64,000 bases of DNA from Amyelois transitella (GCF_032362555.1 NC_083531.1:4836001-4900000); one strand, 5' to 3'; shown: positions 32,401-42,247, counted from the stretch's first letter. Notes: generated by a model from the sequence alone, not told the origin. Numbers and translations are program-made.

Positions 32401-35400
32401 TTCAGGCTATACAACATCATGCTGCAACTATTACGAGCGAAGAAATAATGGAAAATGTAAAAGAAAAAAGAGGAAAATTATTCATCCTTGAGGGCTTCAA
32501 TGATGCCCATAATAACTATTCCACGAAATCGCAGCTAGTAAATAAATAAAAGTAAATTATGTTACCTAGTGACAGTGAGACTGCCTTCCCCCTGATCTGG
32601 CATGTATCCCCGGGCTGATGCGCTCTTTCCAATCTGCTTGGCGGCCGCAGCAGACTCTTCTGCATCCCCAGAGTAGTATCCTGCATCTGTTATTTTAGAA
32701 TTAGCATTTCTGTTAATCTTACCATGGTTTAGAACCGGTTTTCTTAAACTTTAAATTGGAAAAAAGCAACGATCTCTGTTAGTCGCGCGCGCTTTTTGTA
32801 ACTAGGTATAGTTTAATTCATTTTTCAAGTAAGACAATAATGGAGAGTCCTATTCTTATTTCTATTGGTGCCGGGAACCACACGGCACTTTATTGCAAAA
32901 TTAAACATAAGCTGTCGGAACACTTAGTGGTTGAAAATCAGAAATTTTACTTACCAGCGTCCGACATCATGCCTTTGACAGAATAACCGCTGTTCACAGT
33001 ATCCCAATTGTGGAAGTATTGCTTGAAATTGGAGCACTCAACGCCTTCTGCTACTCTCGTGACATGAACCTGAAATTAATTGATAAATTTACACTTGGAC
33101 ATCAATTTTTTGTATGTAATTAACGAAGGTGTTCCACAAGGAGGTTTAATAGGTCCTTTTTTAATTATTTTAAATAAATTATTAAAACATCGTCCTTGTA
33201 AAGGGTCAGGTCAAAAGTACCCGAAACCGCCGAGCTTGTATGAAGAGAGTTATGAATGTGGATGAAGCGAAGGAAGTATGCAGAGATCATGGCAAGTGGA
33301 AAGAGGTAGTCTCTGCCTACCCCTCCGGGAAAGAGGCGTGATTTTATGTATGTATGTATGTAAATTATTAAAAGAGGACCAGTCTTGAAAAGACTGATAG
33401 GCCACGTTCAGCTGTTTGGCTTTATAATGGAATTGAGATTCAAATAGTGACAGGTTGCTAGCCCATCGCCTAAAAGAAGTCGCCTTTTACGACATCCATG
33501 GGAACGAGACGGAGTGGTCCTATTCTATTTTTTATTGGTGCCGGGAACCACACGGCACGATCAATTCTACTTATATTTATTTTTACTCACCCAAGCCGGA
33601 TATCCCTTCGCGTCCAAATACTTCTGGACAATATCATAATAGTTCTTCTTGGTTTCACCGTCCACATCGTCACCCAGCCAGATGTAGATTCCACTGCAGG
33701 GCGTATCCAGAATGTACACTTCCTGAAAATCAAATTAAATAATGTAACCTTTAAACCAGGACTTATTTTTTTACACATATACATTATGTTCACGTCCATA
33801 TCCCTTGTGGGCTAGACAGAGCCAACAGTATTGAACAGACTGATAGGCCACGTTCATCTATTTGGCTTAATGAATGTAGAATTGAGATTTAAATAAAGTA
33901 AAGATAAAGTTGTGGACGGAATTTGTTACAGTTTGAAAAGAAAGAAAGAAGGTTTTATCTTATATATAAAATTCTCGTGTCACAATGTTCGTTCTAGTAC
34001 TCCTCCGAAACGGCTTGACCGATTCTCACGAAATTTTGTGAGCATATTGAGTAGGTCTGAGAATCGGCCAATGTTTATTTCTCATACACCTCAGTGATAA
34101 GGGTTGTCCACTCTCAACATTTTAACTAGAAATTACTTAAAAATTATTTATATGGCAAAACAACCGTGTGGTTCCCGGCACCAATACAAAAAGAATAGGA
34201 CCACTCCATCTCTTCCCTATGGATGTCGTAAAAGGCGACTAAGGGATAGGCTTACAAAATTGGGAATTCTTTTTTAGGCGATGGGCGAGCAACCTATCAC
34301 TATTTGAATCTCAATTCTATCATTAAGCCAAATAGCTAAACGCGGCCATTCAGTCTTTTCAAGCCTGTTGGCTCTGTCTACCCCGCAAGGGATATAGACG
34401 TGACCATATGAATATATGTATGTATGGCAAAACAACGTTTGCCGGGACAGCTAGTACGAGTATCTTATAAATGCTACCAGAGCGAAGCGGAAATTAATAC
34501 TTACATCGGAAGCCAACTGTTTCTGCTTGAACGGCTTGTTCAGAGCCACCAGATCCAGGTCATCGCCGACCAACACCTTGTACAGGTAAACGGCGTTGAT
34601 GTCTGCGCGGGAGTAGCCCTGGAAATTAAGTCAAAGTACTAACAACTAGAGATAAATAAATAATAATAAATAAAAATATATTTTATTTAAACCTAAATCA
34701 AAATTTAGTACACTCTGTACCTACATAAATCTATTTAAAATTGGCAATCCATAAACAATATATTATCAAATCTCATACATACATACATATAATCACGTCT
34801 ATATCCCTTGCGGGGTAGACAACAGCTGAGCGTGGCCTATCAGTCTTTTCAAGACTGTTGGCTCTGTCTACCCCACAAGGGATATAGACGTGACCATATG
34901 TATGTATGTATGTATGTGTATGATGTGAAAATAACTTTTTCTGATTGGCCTGGGTCTTGGATGTTTATCTATATAAGTATTAATTATAAAATATAGTATC
35001 GTTGAGTTAGTATCTCGTAACACAAGTCTCGAACTTACTTCGAGGCTAACTCAATCAGTGATATTTGTCTCTTATATATTTATTTATTTATTATTGTGTA
35101 TTTACCTCTGAGGCGTCATCATCTTGAATGTCATCTTTAGATCCAGATCCTAATGCGTTGAAGAACAAAGCTACATCATCGTCGTCGGAGAATTCATCTG
35201 CAAAAATGATGGTACATTATGATGGGTAGTTTATTACCGCTTCTTCTGCACTGACGCCTTGGAAGCGGCAGTAAAATTAGTTTTAAGTAATTCATTTGAC
35301 GTCAACCAATGTTGTTAAACCGAACGTTTTGACAATTACCAAGCGATATGAAGTATCCTATAATAATGAATAAAAATTTTGAATTTGAATTTGGATTTTG

Positions 35401-38400
35401 GTACTTGTACACACGGCGCAAGAGTGCTCTGGGCCACATCCCATAGACTAATCAAAGCGAAGTGCCACTGGAATCTCCTGAGTCCACCATGAAAGGCTAT
35501 TATGTCAAGCTCGGGCCACATTATGTTAATCTATATCTATATAACTATATACGGACGGAGTCGCGCGCGGAAGCTAGACATTATATCCAAGCATTATAAT
35601 ATATTAGCCAGCCATATAATCCTTCGTGCTGAAATAGGTTGTAGCGGGAGCGATGATTCGGCTCGACCGCCACCAAAGGGAAGATCTACCGCCAGGCTGG
35701 TGTGATGCCTGGGGAACCGCGGCTCCGACGATGTTGTGTCGGAGGTTGTATATATAGCTCCATTCCGTGAAATCTCTGAAATCGCGATTTAGATTCTTCG
35801 CTGCTATTGGTTGAGCGCGTTAATTTCTTCGCGATGATTGACAGTTGTTGTGAGATTGGATGTTGTGACGAGTGGCGTAGAGATGTCGCCACGAGGTATT
35901 CCAACAAAGCTCATCATTAATGTACTTTTTGACTTACCAATGATTTCAATTGTAGCTCTCCCATTATGCTCCTCGAATCTCAACTGGTTGGCAACGCTGA
36001 TGATCTTTCTGCGCTGCGTCGCCTTGGCTCCCTCCGGCATCAGCACGAAGATATCATGTTCCACTTCCAGGATGAAGCAGTTCTCTTTGGTGAGGGACGA
36101 GGCGTCTGCTGGTACCTGATGTGGAAAAGGTGATTTATTTACCAGCTGCGCCCGCGACTTCGTCCAAGTGGAATAGTTGTGTTGGGCATCATTGAAGCCG
36201 TCGGGGATGAATAATTTTACCCGTTTTTTCTTTCATGTATTCCATTATTTCTTGGCTATTTAAAGTTGCAGCGTGATTTTATATAGCCTTAAGCCTTCCT
36301 CGATAAAATGTCAATTCTACGCAAAAAATATTTTTTCAATTCGGACCAGTAGTTCTTGAGATTAGCGCGTTCAAACTAACAAACAAACAATCAAACAAAC
36401 CCTTCAGCTTCATAATATAGATTCGGACCAGTAGTTCTTGAGATTAGCGCGTTCTAACAAACAAACTCTTCAGTTTTATAATATTAGTATAGATTCGGAC
36501 CAGTAGTTCTTGAGATTAGCGCGTTCAAACAAACAAACATACAAACAAACAATCTCTTCAGCTTTTTAATATTAGTATAGATGTTGTTATATAGCCTAAA
36601 GCCTTCCTCGATAAATGGTCTATTCAACACAAAAAGAATTTTTCAATTTAGACCAGTAGATCCTGAGATTAGCGCGTTAAAACAAACAAACAAACAAACT
36701 CTTCAGCTTTATAATATTAGTATAGATTAAACCAACCTCGTCAATCCTCATGTTGTCACAGCCGGAAAGTCTCAGCAGTCTCTTCTCAGCCCCAGCGTTG
36801 GTCTCCACCTCGTTGAAGCCAGACTCATTGCCACCTTCCAAGTATCTGATTGCTGTCAGAATGGTCAGTGTTGAAATTTATGTAAAGAATAGCGTTGAAA
36901 ATTCGGAAAGAAACAAATTGTTTTTTTTTTTCGGTGAAAGAAACGTTTTTTCGTTTTTTTCGCTTTGTTTCGAAAAATAAAAAAAAAACGATTGGGAAAA
37001 AATACGTATAATTACCAATTTTTAAAACAATGATGCATATTGTACGGTAATCAATACTTTTCTTATTGTATTTTTCCGTTTCTTTGATATTTTTCCGTTT
37101 TATTAATAAAAAACATGAAATATTTCATTCTTATTTTTCTTGAAACTTTCGTAAAAAACTTGTATAAATACGAGGGAATTTGAAAAAATACCGCTTTTTT
37201 CAACCCTAGTAAAGAATCGCTTCATTTCCCACTATTTGTCATACTATTAAGTCCATAACTTAAATAGTAGCTATCAACCTCTTTTTCACATGTTACTGGC
37301 CAGTTATAAAAATTTTCATTTTTTTGTTTTTTATTTAGGAACTTTAGTGAAAAAAATTTGAAAATCAAAACTAACTACGCAATAGTTCATGAAAGAGGTA
37401 ATTTTAGGGCGTGGTTCCCGGCACCAATACAAAAAAGAATAGGACCACTCCATCTCTTTCCCATGGATGTCGTAAAAGGCGACTAAGGGATAGGCTTATA
37501 AAATTGCGATCCTTTTTTTAGGCGATGGGCTAGCAACCTGTCACTATTTGGATCGCTAGTAATAAAGAGAGATGATTTGAATTGTTTTTTCTAACGAACA
37601 AACTCAATAACAACTGAACAAATTTTTATGAAATTTGGCACTTAGATAGAATAGACAGGACGGAAAGGTCGGAGTGGGAAGACCTAGACGAACGTATCTT
37701 GATCAAATTAAGGACGTCCTGGTAAAGGGTCAGGTCAAAAGTACCCGAAACCGCCGATCTTGCATGAATAGAGTTATGAATGTGGATGAAGCGAAGGAAG
37801 TATGCAAAGATCGTGGTAAGTGGAAAGAGGTAGTCTCTGCTGCCTACCCCTCCGGGAAAGAGGCGTGATTTTATGTATGTATAGAATAGACCATTAGGAA
37901 TGACATAGGCTATAGCCTATATTAATATTAAATAGACTTTTTTCTAGAACATTCCACGGAAGCGCGAACCCTTAGAAAAGTTAGCTAGTTAATTAAGCAA
38001 CAAACCTGGCTGGAAGTACCCCAAGAACTGGCTGGACTCGTGACCCTGGACTTCCCTGTGCTGAACCGCCTTGCCGCCCAGCATATCGTCCAGCGTCACC
38101 GTCAAGATGGCTGCCGACCCCTTCTTGTCTTGGGTAGTCTTCGCGCCGAGCCAAAAATGTGCATCGTAGGAGAGGGCTGAATCGCTTCGTCCTGTTGTCT
38201 GTAAATAATACATACATACTTGTTATAATCACGTCTATATCCGTTGCGGGGTAGACGGAGCCAACGGTGTTGTAAAGATTGAGAAGTCACGTTCAGCTGT
38301 GGTATTCATGATGGAATAGAAATTCTAATAATGGCAGATGAAATATCGAGATGAATCCAAACTTTACAAGCCTATTCTTAAGTCGCCTTTAACGACATAT

Positions 38401-40990
38401 GGAGTTGCTCTACTCTAAAGAGCCGGAAAAAACCCGAAAATTCAAAATTAAATGAAAAAATATGAAATTATGTGTGAATAAGTACTACACTGCAGCATTT
38501 TCACCGAAAGATCTCTTAAATTTAAATCGTGAACGATTACTCATTGTCTACATTAAAAAACATGAATGAATGTAAAAAACAAATTATTCCAATACGAATA
38601 TTTCGTCAAATAAATTGAGTTGATGAATTGAGCAACCTTATTTTTTTGGAATCGGTCATATTTCTAGGGGTAAACCAGACATTTCTGCTTTTAAGAGAAA
38701 GAAGTCTTTGGGCTAGGAAGTCAGGGTTCTCTTGAGTGATGGCTTAATAAATAAGTACCCGGTTACCGATGTACAAGAGATGGTGCTGATATATGTAGTT
38801 TCTTAAAACGCGGTTTTTGAAATTTTTATAATATATTTTGGGAACCGAGCTTTTCTCGAACCTAGGACCTTGATAAATCGATTCCTTGAGCCGAGAAGCC
38901 CCTAATCTGTAACTTTCATGAAAATCGTTGGAGCCGTTTCCGAGATCCTGATTATATATATACAAGAATTGCTCGTTTAAATATATTAGATATAAATATA
39001 CATACCCGGGACAAATTAATCTCAATTCCATCTTACAGCCAAACAGCTGACCGTGGCCTAGTAGTCTTTACAAGACTGTCGGCTCTGTCTACCCCGCAAG
39101 GGGATATAAGACGTGATTATAATTATGTATGGGACAAATTACATAGATTGAGTTAGCCTCGAAGTGAGTTCAAGACTTGTGTTACGAGATACTAACTCAA
39201 CGATACTTACTGTATTTTATAAATAATACTTATATACTTATATAGATAAACATCAAAGACCCAGGCCAAAAAGAAAAAGTTCATTTCAACATCATGGCCC
39301 GGCCGGGATTCGAACCCGGGACCCTCCGGTGTCACAGACAAGCGCACTACCGCTGCGCCACAGAGGCCGTTTTATAATAAACAAAAAACGGCAAATGTAT
39401 TCCACTCACCTTCAAAATTATGTATGAGTCGCCGTTGTAGAATTTTCCATACGTTTTAGAGTCCACGGGGACAGGCTCGAATTTCTGTAAAAAATAATAA
39501 TAATTATGTGCCGTGTGGTTCCCGGCACCAGTACAAAAAAGAATAGGACCACTCCTCCATCTCTTTCCTATGGATGTCGTAACAGGCGACTAAGGGATAG
39601 GCTTACAAACTTGGGATTATTTTGTTAGGCGATAGGCTAGCAACCTGTCACTGTTTGAATCCCAATTCTATCATTAAGCCAATAGCTGAGTGTCGCCTAT
39701 CAGTCTTTTCAAGACTGTTGGCTCTGTCTACCCCACAAGGGATATAGACGTGACCGTATGTATGTATGTAAAACAAATTATAAGTACACGCGTCTCAAGA
39801 TACACCCGGGCAACCTCTTATATACCAATCAAGGCAAGGCGATACAAAACATCGTGAGGAAATCTGCATTCAGGCAACTGGATGTGTAATACCTACATAC
39901 AATCACGTCTATATCCCTTGCGGGGTAGACAGAGGAAACAGTCATGAAAGACTGATAAGCCACGTGCATCTGTTTGGCTTGATGATAGAATTGAGATTCA
40001 AATAGTGACAGGTTGCTAGTGTATAAGTCGTATCCCTTAGTCGCCTTTTACTAGGTACATACATGGTTAAGAGAAGGAGTGGTCCTATTGTTTTTTTTTT
40101 ATTATTGGTGCCGGGAACCACACGGGTCTAAATTTGACGAATTCTACTCTTATTATCGAGCCAAAAAGGTGAGCGTGGCCAATCAGTCTTTTGAAGACTG
40201 CTGGCTCTGTCTACCCCACAAGGGACATAGACGTGACCATATGTGTGTATGTATGTATGTTATTATTAGGGGATGATGACTGTATGTACGTAAATTTAGA
40301 CGCACATAAATGTAATATAGATTTATTGATTATCATTCAAATCAACAACCAATCATTATAGACTGCGTCGCTCATATGAATATTTAAAATGGAATAATTG
40401 TTTTTTTATATTTTTAGCGTCTAGCGTCAGTGGTCGATTGAAAAAGTGTGACGTTCAAGAAGACACGTCAGGTTATAATCCTACATCTACTGCCGAGAAC
40501 CACACGGCAGTGATCTGATCCCGATACATACATACATACATAAAATCACGCCTCTTTCCCGGAGGGGTAGGCAGAGACTACCTTTTTCCACTTGCCACGA
40601 TCTCTGCATACTTACATACATACATAAAATCACGCCTCTTTCCCGGAGGGGTAGGCAGAGACTACCTTTTTCCACTTGCCACGATCTCTGCATACTTACA
40701 TACATACATAAAATCACGCCTCTTTCCCGGAGGGGTAGGCAGAGACTACCTCTATCCACTTGCCACGATCTCTGCACACTTCCTTCGCTTCATCCACATT
40801 CACAACTCTCTTCACGCAAGCTCGGCGGTTTCGGGTACTCTCGACCTGACCCTTTACCAGGACGTCCTTAATTTGATCAAGACCCGTTCGTCTAGGTCTT
40901 CCCTCTGATTCTGATCACGATACTTACATCAATAGTCCAAATTTCCAGTCCAGGACTTGCTCCGGCGTCGGCAAAAGCTGGATGCTCCAT
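20469..40990 (-). CDS. Gel: Gelsolin, six-domain actin-severing and capping protein
   Basis: Ca-regulated protein that severs and caps actin filaments. Nineteen coding exons (5'-3'): 40990-40928, 39484-39410, 38198-38006, 36852-36737, 36115-35938, 35197-35106, 34618-34505, 33722-33591, 33069-32955, 32686-32566, 32035-31897, 30737-30602, 29411-29317, 28766-28641, 27906-27786, 27345-27197, 26777-26667, 23408-23283, 20522-20469. They sum to 2256 nt (751 aa) with consistent phases. The start is [21 protein letters not shown], so no signal peptide: a cytoplasmic form. Gelsolin repeats are visible as GDSYIILK / [18 protein letters not shown], then [68 protein letters not shown] and [15 protein letters not shown]. 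There is no villin headpiece; the end is [17 protein letters not shown]. One intron has a GC donor. A secreted isoform from another first exon cannot be excluded. Confidence 0.92.
21038..21345 (+). pseudogene. Harbinger Myb/SANT-like protein gene, damaged
   Basis: Starts ATGGAAGAAAAAAGG; an intron (gtgagt...tttttag, about 21056-21161) joins VKK to [20 protein letters not shown]. The helix-turn-helix-like region [20 protein letters not shown] is followed by a frame break near QLLSL, after which a [15 protein letters not shown] sequence continues in another frame. Family role: DNA-binding partner of the transposase. Confidence 0.6.
21445..21720 (-). pseudogene. Harbinger transposase, N-terminal remnant
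   Basis: 91 aa; [20 protein letters not shown] and [20 protein letters not shown] match the start of PIF/Harbinger nucleases, but the ORF stops soon after and the DDE domain is absent. A non-autonomous deletion derivative. Confidence 0.7.
21787..22432. mobile_element. hAT-type MITE, copy 2 (646 bp)
   Basis: Same ends and length as copy 1; 8-bp target duplication gctcaaat at 21779-21786 and 22433-22440. Inserted inside the Harbinger relic, next to the transposase start. Confidence 0.87.
22728..23250 (-). mobile_element. HELI-B copy interrupted by SINE-C
   Basis: HELI-B body at 22728-22888 and a second HELI-B start fragment at 23155-23250; a full SINE-C (plus) lies between. Confidence 0.6.
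22891..23150 (+). repeat. SINE-C, full-length reference copy
   Basis: Head ggcctctgtggctcagcggt (A box), ggttcgaatcccg (B box), gttgagttagtatctcgtaa body, and a tatttattta tail. A tRNA-derived SINE. Confidence 0.85.
23283..23408 (-). CDS. Gel: Gelsolin penultimate coding exon
   Basis: Encodes [17 protein letters not shown] and [14 protein letters not shown], the end of gelsolin repeat 6. Confidence 0.9.
23545..23805 (-). repeat. SINE-A copy
   Basis: Complete layout on the minus strand, tail acatatg at the left. Confidence 0.75.
23827..23990 (+). repeat. SINE-C, 3'-truncated
   Basis: Intact head ggcctctgtggcgcagcggt, ends at cgttgagtt. Confidence 0.75.
23991..24430. other. Intronic sequence, nothing recognised
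   Basis: Gelsolin intron sequence upstream of the truncated LINE; no ORF, repeat or RNA recognised. Confidence 0.4.
24430..26590 (+). mobile_element. 5'-truncated jockey-like LINE in gelsolin intron
   Basis: Endonuclease and ORF1 are missing; the RT starts just before its first blocks. The 3' end is an A/T-rich (actttttt)n run near 26560-26600. Related to, but clearly different from, the LINE in galla-2. Antisense to the gelsolin gene. Confidence 0.8.
24439..26221 (+). pseudogene. LINE reverse transcriptase, one frameshift
   Basis: First segment to 25319 has [29 protein letters not shown], motif [12 protein letters not shown] and motif [12 protein letters not shown]; the frame is lost at a T run near 25307-25312 and resumes in another frame with YINDLF, motif [10 protein letters not shown] and the thumb/C terminus to 26221. 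A single small indel explains the break. Confidence 0.85.
26795..27003 (-). repeat. SINE-A copy
   Basis: Minus-strand copy with internal deletions, ending gggaaccacacgacac. Confidence 0.65.
27415..27590 (+). repeat. SINE-A copy, diverged
   Basis: gatgtcgtaaaaggcgacta to gtgattatatgtaggtatg. Confidence 0.6.
28140..28345 (+). repeat. Unclassified repeat, inverted partner at 35640-35910
   Basis: Shares ctattggttgRgcRcgt..., aatcgcgatttagattcttc and gcctggggaaccgcg blocks with 35640-35910 in opposite orientation. A retroelement regulatory end is possible (tataaatac, ccccaggcatt) but unproven. Confidence 0.45.
28825..29095 (+). repeat. SINE-A copy
   Basis: gccgtgtggttcccggc (preceded by duplicated gtgcc units) to cgatatgtatgtatgta. 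Confidence 0.75.
29540..29810 (-). mobile_element. HELI-B copy
   Basis: In the minus sense, from tctatactaatattataaag to cgcgggcacagct. Confidence 0.65.
29866..29975 (-). mobile_element. LINE-F tail fragment
   Basis: ataaaatcacgcctttttcccgt... with a catac tail, cut off at the cttcgcctattcc junction. Confidence 0.6.
29994..30200 (+). pseudogene. C-terminal fragment of an RTE-like LINE ORF
   Basis: [20 protein letters not shown] and [20 protein letters not shown] then CADP; this RGRPKKRW...DR..W...CADP ending is the familiar C terminus of insect RTE-type ORFs. Only about 65 codons remain. Confidence 0.65.
30750..31092 (-). repeat. Two SINE-A copies in tandem (first truncated)
   Basis: A 3' fragment (30750-30832) abuts a full copy (30833-31092); both read cacgtctatatcccttgcgg. 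Confidence 0.75.
31093..31325 (-). mobile_element. LINE-F tail
   Basis: Minus-sense peptide [20 protein letters not shown] and [20 protein letters not shown]; directly follows a SINE-A. Confidence 0.7.
31382..31605 (+). repeat. Repeat H, copy 1
   Basis: tcaggatctcggaaacggct...gaaagttacagattaggggc...aaaccgcgttttaagaaact. Inverted copy at 38730-38967. Possibly a Helitron- or LINE-derived end; not classified. Confidence 0.6.
32054..32292. repeat. SINE-A fragments head to head
   Basis: A minus-strand 3' part (32054-32145) joined to a plus-strand copy (32143-32292) missing its 3' end, then HELI-B. Confidence 0.6.
32293..32536 (+). mobile_element. HELI-B copy
   Basis: Begins aagctgaagagtttgtttg and ends acgaaatcgcagctag(t). 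Confidence 0.6.
33108..33190 (+). pseudogene. Tiny RT motif-B fragment
   Basis: Encodes [19 protein letters not shown], the GVPQG block of a LINE RT, directly followed by a LINE-F tail; probably what is left of a 5'-deleted copy. Confidence 0.5.
33192..33362 (+). mobile_element. LINE-F tail
   Basis: cttgtaaagggtcaggtcaa ... gggaaagaggcgtgatttta and a (tatg)n tail. Confidence 0.65.
33375..33560 (-). repeat. SINE-A copy with internal deletion
   Basis: Minus strand; begins gtcttgaaaagactgatagg and ends gccgggaaccacacggc. Confidence 0.7.
33782..33890 (-). repeat. SINE-A 3' fragment
   Basis: cacgtccatatcccttgtgg to attgagatttaaat. Confidence 0.6.
33958..34455 (+). mobile_element. HELI-G Helitron-like copy split by SINE-A
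   Basis: attctcgtgtcacaatgttc ... ends with a GGCAAA/TTTGCC hairpin and gccgggacagctagt. SINE-A (34165-34422) is inserted in the hairpin. Confidence 0.6.
34165..34422 (+). repeat. SINE-A, 258 bp, with perfect 14-bp target duplication
   Basis: Direct repeats tatggcaaaacaac at 34151-34164 and 34423-34436 delimit the element exactly: 5' cgtgtggttcccggcacc, 3' gaccatatgaatatatgta(tg). This fixes its boundaries and shows retroposition. Confidence 0.92.
34775..34918. repeat. Two SINE-A 3' ends as an inverted pair
   Basis: catacatataatcacgtctatatccc... (minus) joined to ...ccacaagggatatagacgtgaccatatgtatg (plus); likely a recombination product. Confidence 0.6.
34920..35090 (+). repeat. SINE-C, 5'-truncated
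   Basis: Starts aactttttctgattggcctg and keeps the full body and tatttattta tail; lacks the tRNA head. Confidence 0.7.
35640..35910 (-). repeat. Unclassified repeat, inverted partner of 28140-28345
   Basis: See 28140-28345; ends next to gelsolin exon 36115-35938. Confidence 0.45.
36140..36727 (-). mobile_element. HELI-B copy with tandem terminal duplications
   Basis: A full-length copy (36140-36425) is followed by three more partial copies of its start region (each cagtagttcttgagattagc ... ctcttcagct); the last, 36570-36727, includes extra internal sequence. Confidence 0.65.
36880..37400. other. T-rich intronic stretch, nothing recognised
   Basis: Gelsolin intron with long T and A runs; no repeat family or ORF recognised. 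Confidence 0.4.
37408..37555 (+). repeat. SINE-A 5' half
   Basis: cgtggttcccggcaccaata to acctgtcactatttgga. Confidence 0.65.
37659..37884 (+). mobile_element. LINE-F tail with 11-bp target duplication
   Basis: atagaatagac flanks both ends. Encodes [20 protein letters not shown] and [20 protein letters not shown], then YPSGKEA stop and a tatgtatgta tail. The clearest LINE-F copy. Confidence 0.82.
38210..38425 (-). repeat. SINE-A, strongly diverged
   Basis: Recognisable cacgtctatatccgttgcgg and agtcgcctttaacgaca blocks. Confidence 0.5.
38730..38967 (-). repeat. Repeat H, copy 2
   Basis: Reverse complement of 31382-31605 across nearly its full length. Confidence 0.6.
39018..39130 (+). repeat. 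SINE-A 3' part
   Basis: aatctcaattccatcttaca to gacgtgattataattatg; SINE-C follows directly. Confidence 0.65.
39131..39371 (-). repeat. SINE-C full-length copy
   Basis: Head at the right end (cgctgcgccacagaggccg), body and tail to the left. Confidence 0.8.
39509..39772 (+). repeat. SINE-A full-length copy
   Basis: gtgccgtgtggttcccggca to gaccgtatgtatgtatgt. Confidence 0.8.
39803..39888 (+). repeat. SINE-D fragment
   Basis: aaaacatcgtgaggaaatct then caggcaactggatgtgta. Confidence 0.6.
39893..40262. repeat. SINE-A (-) followed by SINE-A 3' part (+)
   Basis: Minus copy 39893-40128; plus fragment 40150-40262 ending gaccatatgtgtgtatgtatg. Confidence 0.65.
40523..40905 (-). mobile_element. LINE-F tail with its last 86-93 bp triplicated
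   Basis: Units start at about 40523, 40613 and 40693, each catacataaaatcacgcctc...cgatctctgcatac; the last continues into the longer coding tail. The minus-strand [22 protein letters not shown] is only this repeat. Confidence 0.75.
40928..40990 (-). CDS. Gel: Gelsolin first coding exon
   Basis: Encodes [21 protein letters not shown], donor GAT|gtaagt. No hydrophobic leader, hence cytoplasmic. Confidence 0.88.
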
Positions 40991-41152
40991 CACACGACCT
41001 TTTTTTACCGCGTAAAATGACACACTGACTAAACCAGCCGAATTATTGATTGTTTGATAAGTCTGACTCATTCTAACCTTATCAGATTGTAACTATACAG
41101 GCGTTAGTTTTTGTGTTTTTCTTATCAGATATCAAGAGTTATTATAGAGAGT

Positions 41153-41345
41153 GTCGGTGGTTGAATCGGTAAGGTGCCCGGTTAGAATGCGTGATGCGCA
41201 GAAAGGCACATGTTCGAATCCCACATTGGCAATGTACCAATGACTCTTTTCAAAATTATGTACCTACATTAGTTTGAATACTAAGCGATGCTCTTACGGT
41301 GAGAAAAAATATCGTGAGGAAAACTGCACATTCAGCCATCGCCTA
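41153..41345 (+). repeat. SINE-D copy
   Basis: tRNA-like head ggttgaatcggtaaggtgcc and B box tgttcgaatcccac, body gatgctcttacggtgag...atcgtgagg. Confidence 0.75.
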
Positions 41346-41432
41346 CAAGAAGTATTACAAATTTATTAGCCTTTCCCTACGTCGCCTTTTACGACGTCCA
41401 TGGTGAGATATAGTCTGGTCCTTTTATAAGGG
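41346..41432 (-). repeat. SINE-A internal fragment
   Basis: cctttccctacgtcgccttt and acgacgtccatgg blocks. Confidence 0.5.
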
Positions 41433-41493
41433 CCAACTATACTTAAAAAAACTAAACTCTTCATTATCATATTGCACCACAACTTATGTATAT

Positions 41494-41771
41494 ACGAGTA
41501 AAATTCTCGTGTCACAATGTTCGTTCCCGTATTCCTCCGTAACGGCTTGACCGATTCTCATGAAATTTCGTGAGCATATTGAGAAGTCTGAGAATCGGCC
41601 TACATCTATTTTTCATACACCTTAGTGATAGGGAACATTGTAACCATATTCGAGGAATAAATGATTATGATTATGATTAGGGGTTGTCCACCCTTAAATT
41701 TTTTTTTAAACAATAAATACTTAAGAATGTATTTATATGGAAAAACAGCGTTTGCCGGGACAGCTAGTAAT
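41494..41771 (+). mobile_element. HELI-G copy
   Basis: attctcgtgtcacaatgttc to cagcgtttgccgggacagctag(t). Contains a small unrelated insert near 41645-41680. Confidence 0.6.
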
Positions 41772-41839
41772 GAAGTAATATTTGCTATTCTAAGCATTCA
41801 AGCTCTGTTTGGTTATAAAGAAGACCTAACCATAATAAA

Positions 41840-42058
41840 CATACACACATCATATTGTCTTGAAAAGACTGACAGGCCACGTTCAGCTGTTTGGCTTAAA
41901 GATAGAATTGAGATTCAAATAGTGGCAGGTTGCTAGCCCATCGTCTAAAAAGAAGAATCCCAAGTTAACAACTCTTTAAGTCGCCTTTTACGACATCCAC
42001 GGAAATGAGATGTATGTGTCCTATTCTTTTTTTTATTGGTGCCGTTAACCACACGGCA
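41840..42058 (-). repeat. SINE-A copy
   Basis: Minus strand, ends ccgttaaccacacggca; 3' tail truncated. Confidence 0.7.
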
Positions 42059-42247
42059 GTAAGTATGTATTTTATCGAAAACTCAACCTGTATATAAGTA
42101 CGAATGACAGAAATGATATAGATAAGATAAGATAAGATTCTAAGAATCACAACATAGGTAATTAATGCAATAAATATCGATCGATTTTTCAATAATAAAC
42201 ATTTACGCCAATTCGTTTGTTTTTTTTGAATAAATACATACCTACTT

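Noticed and set aside
40487..40777. 96-aa minus-strand repeat ORF ([14 protein letters not shown])
   Set aside because: Out-of-frame reading of triplicated LINE-F ends.
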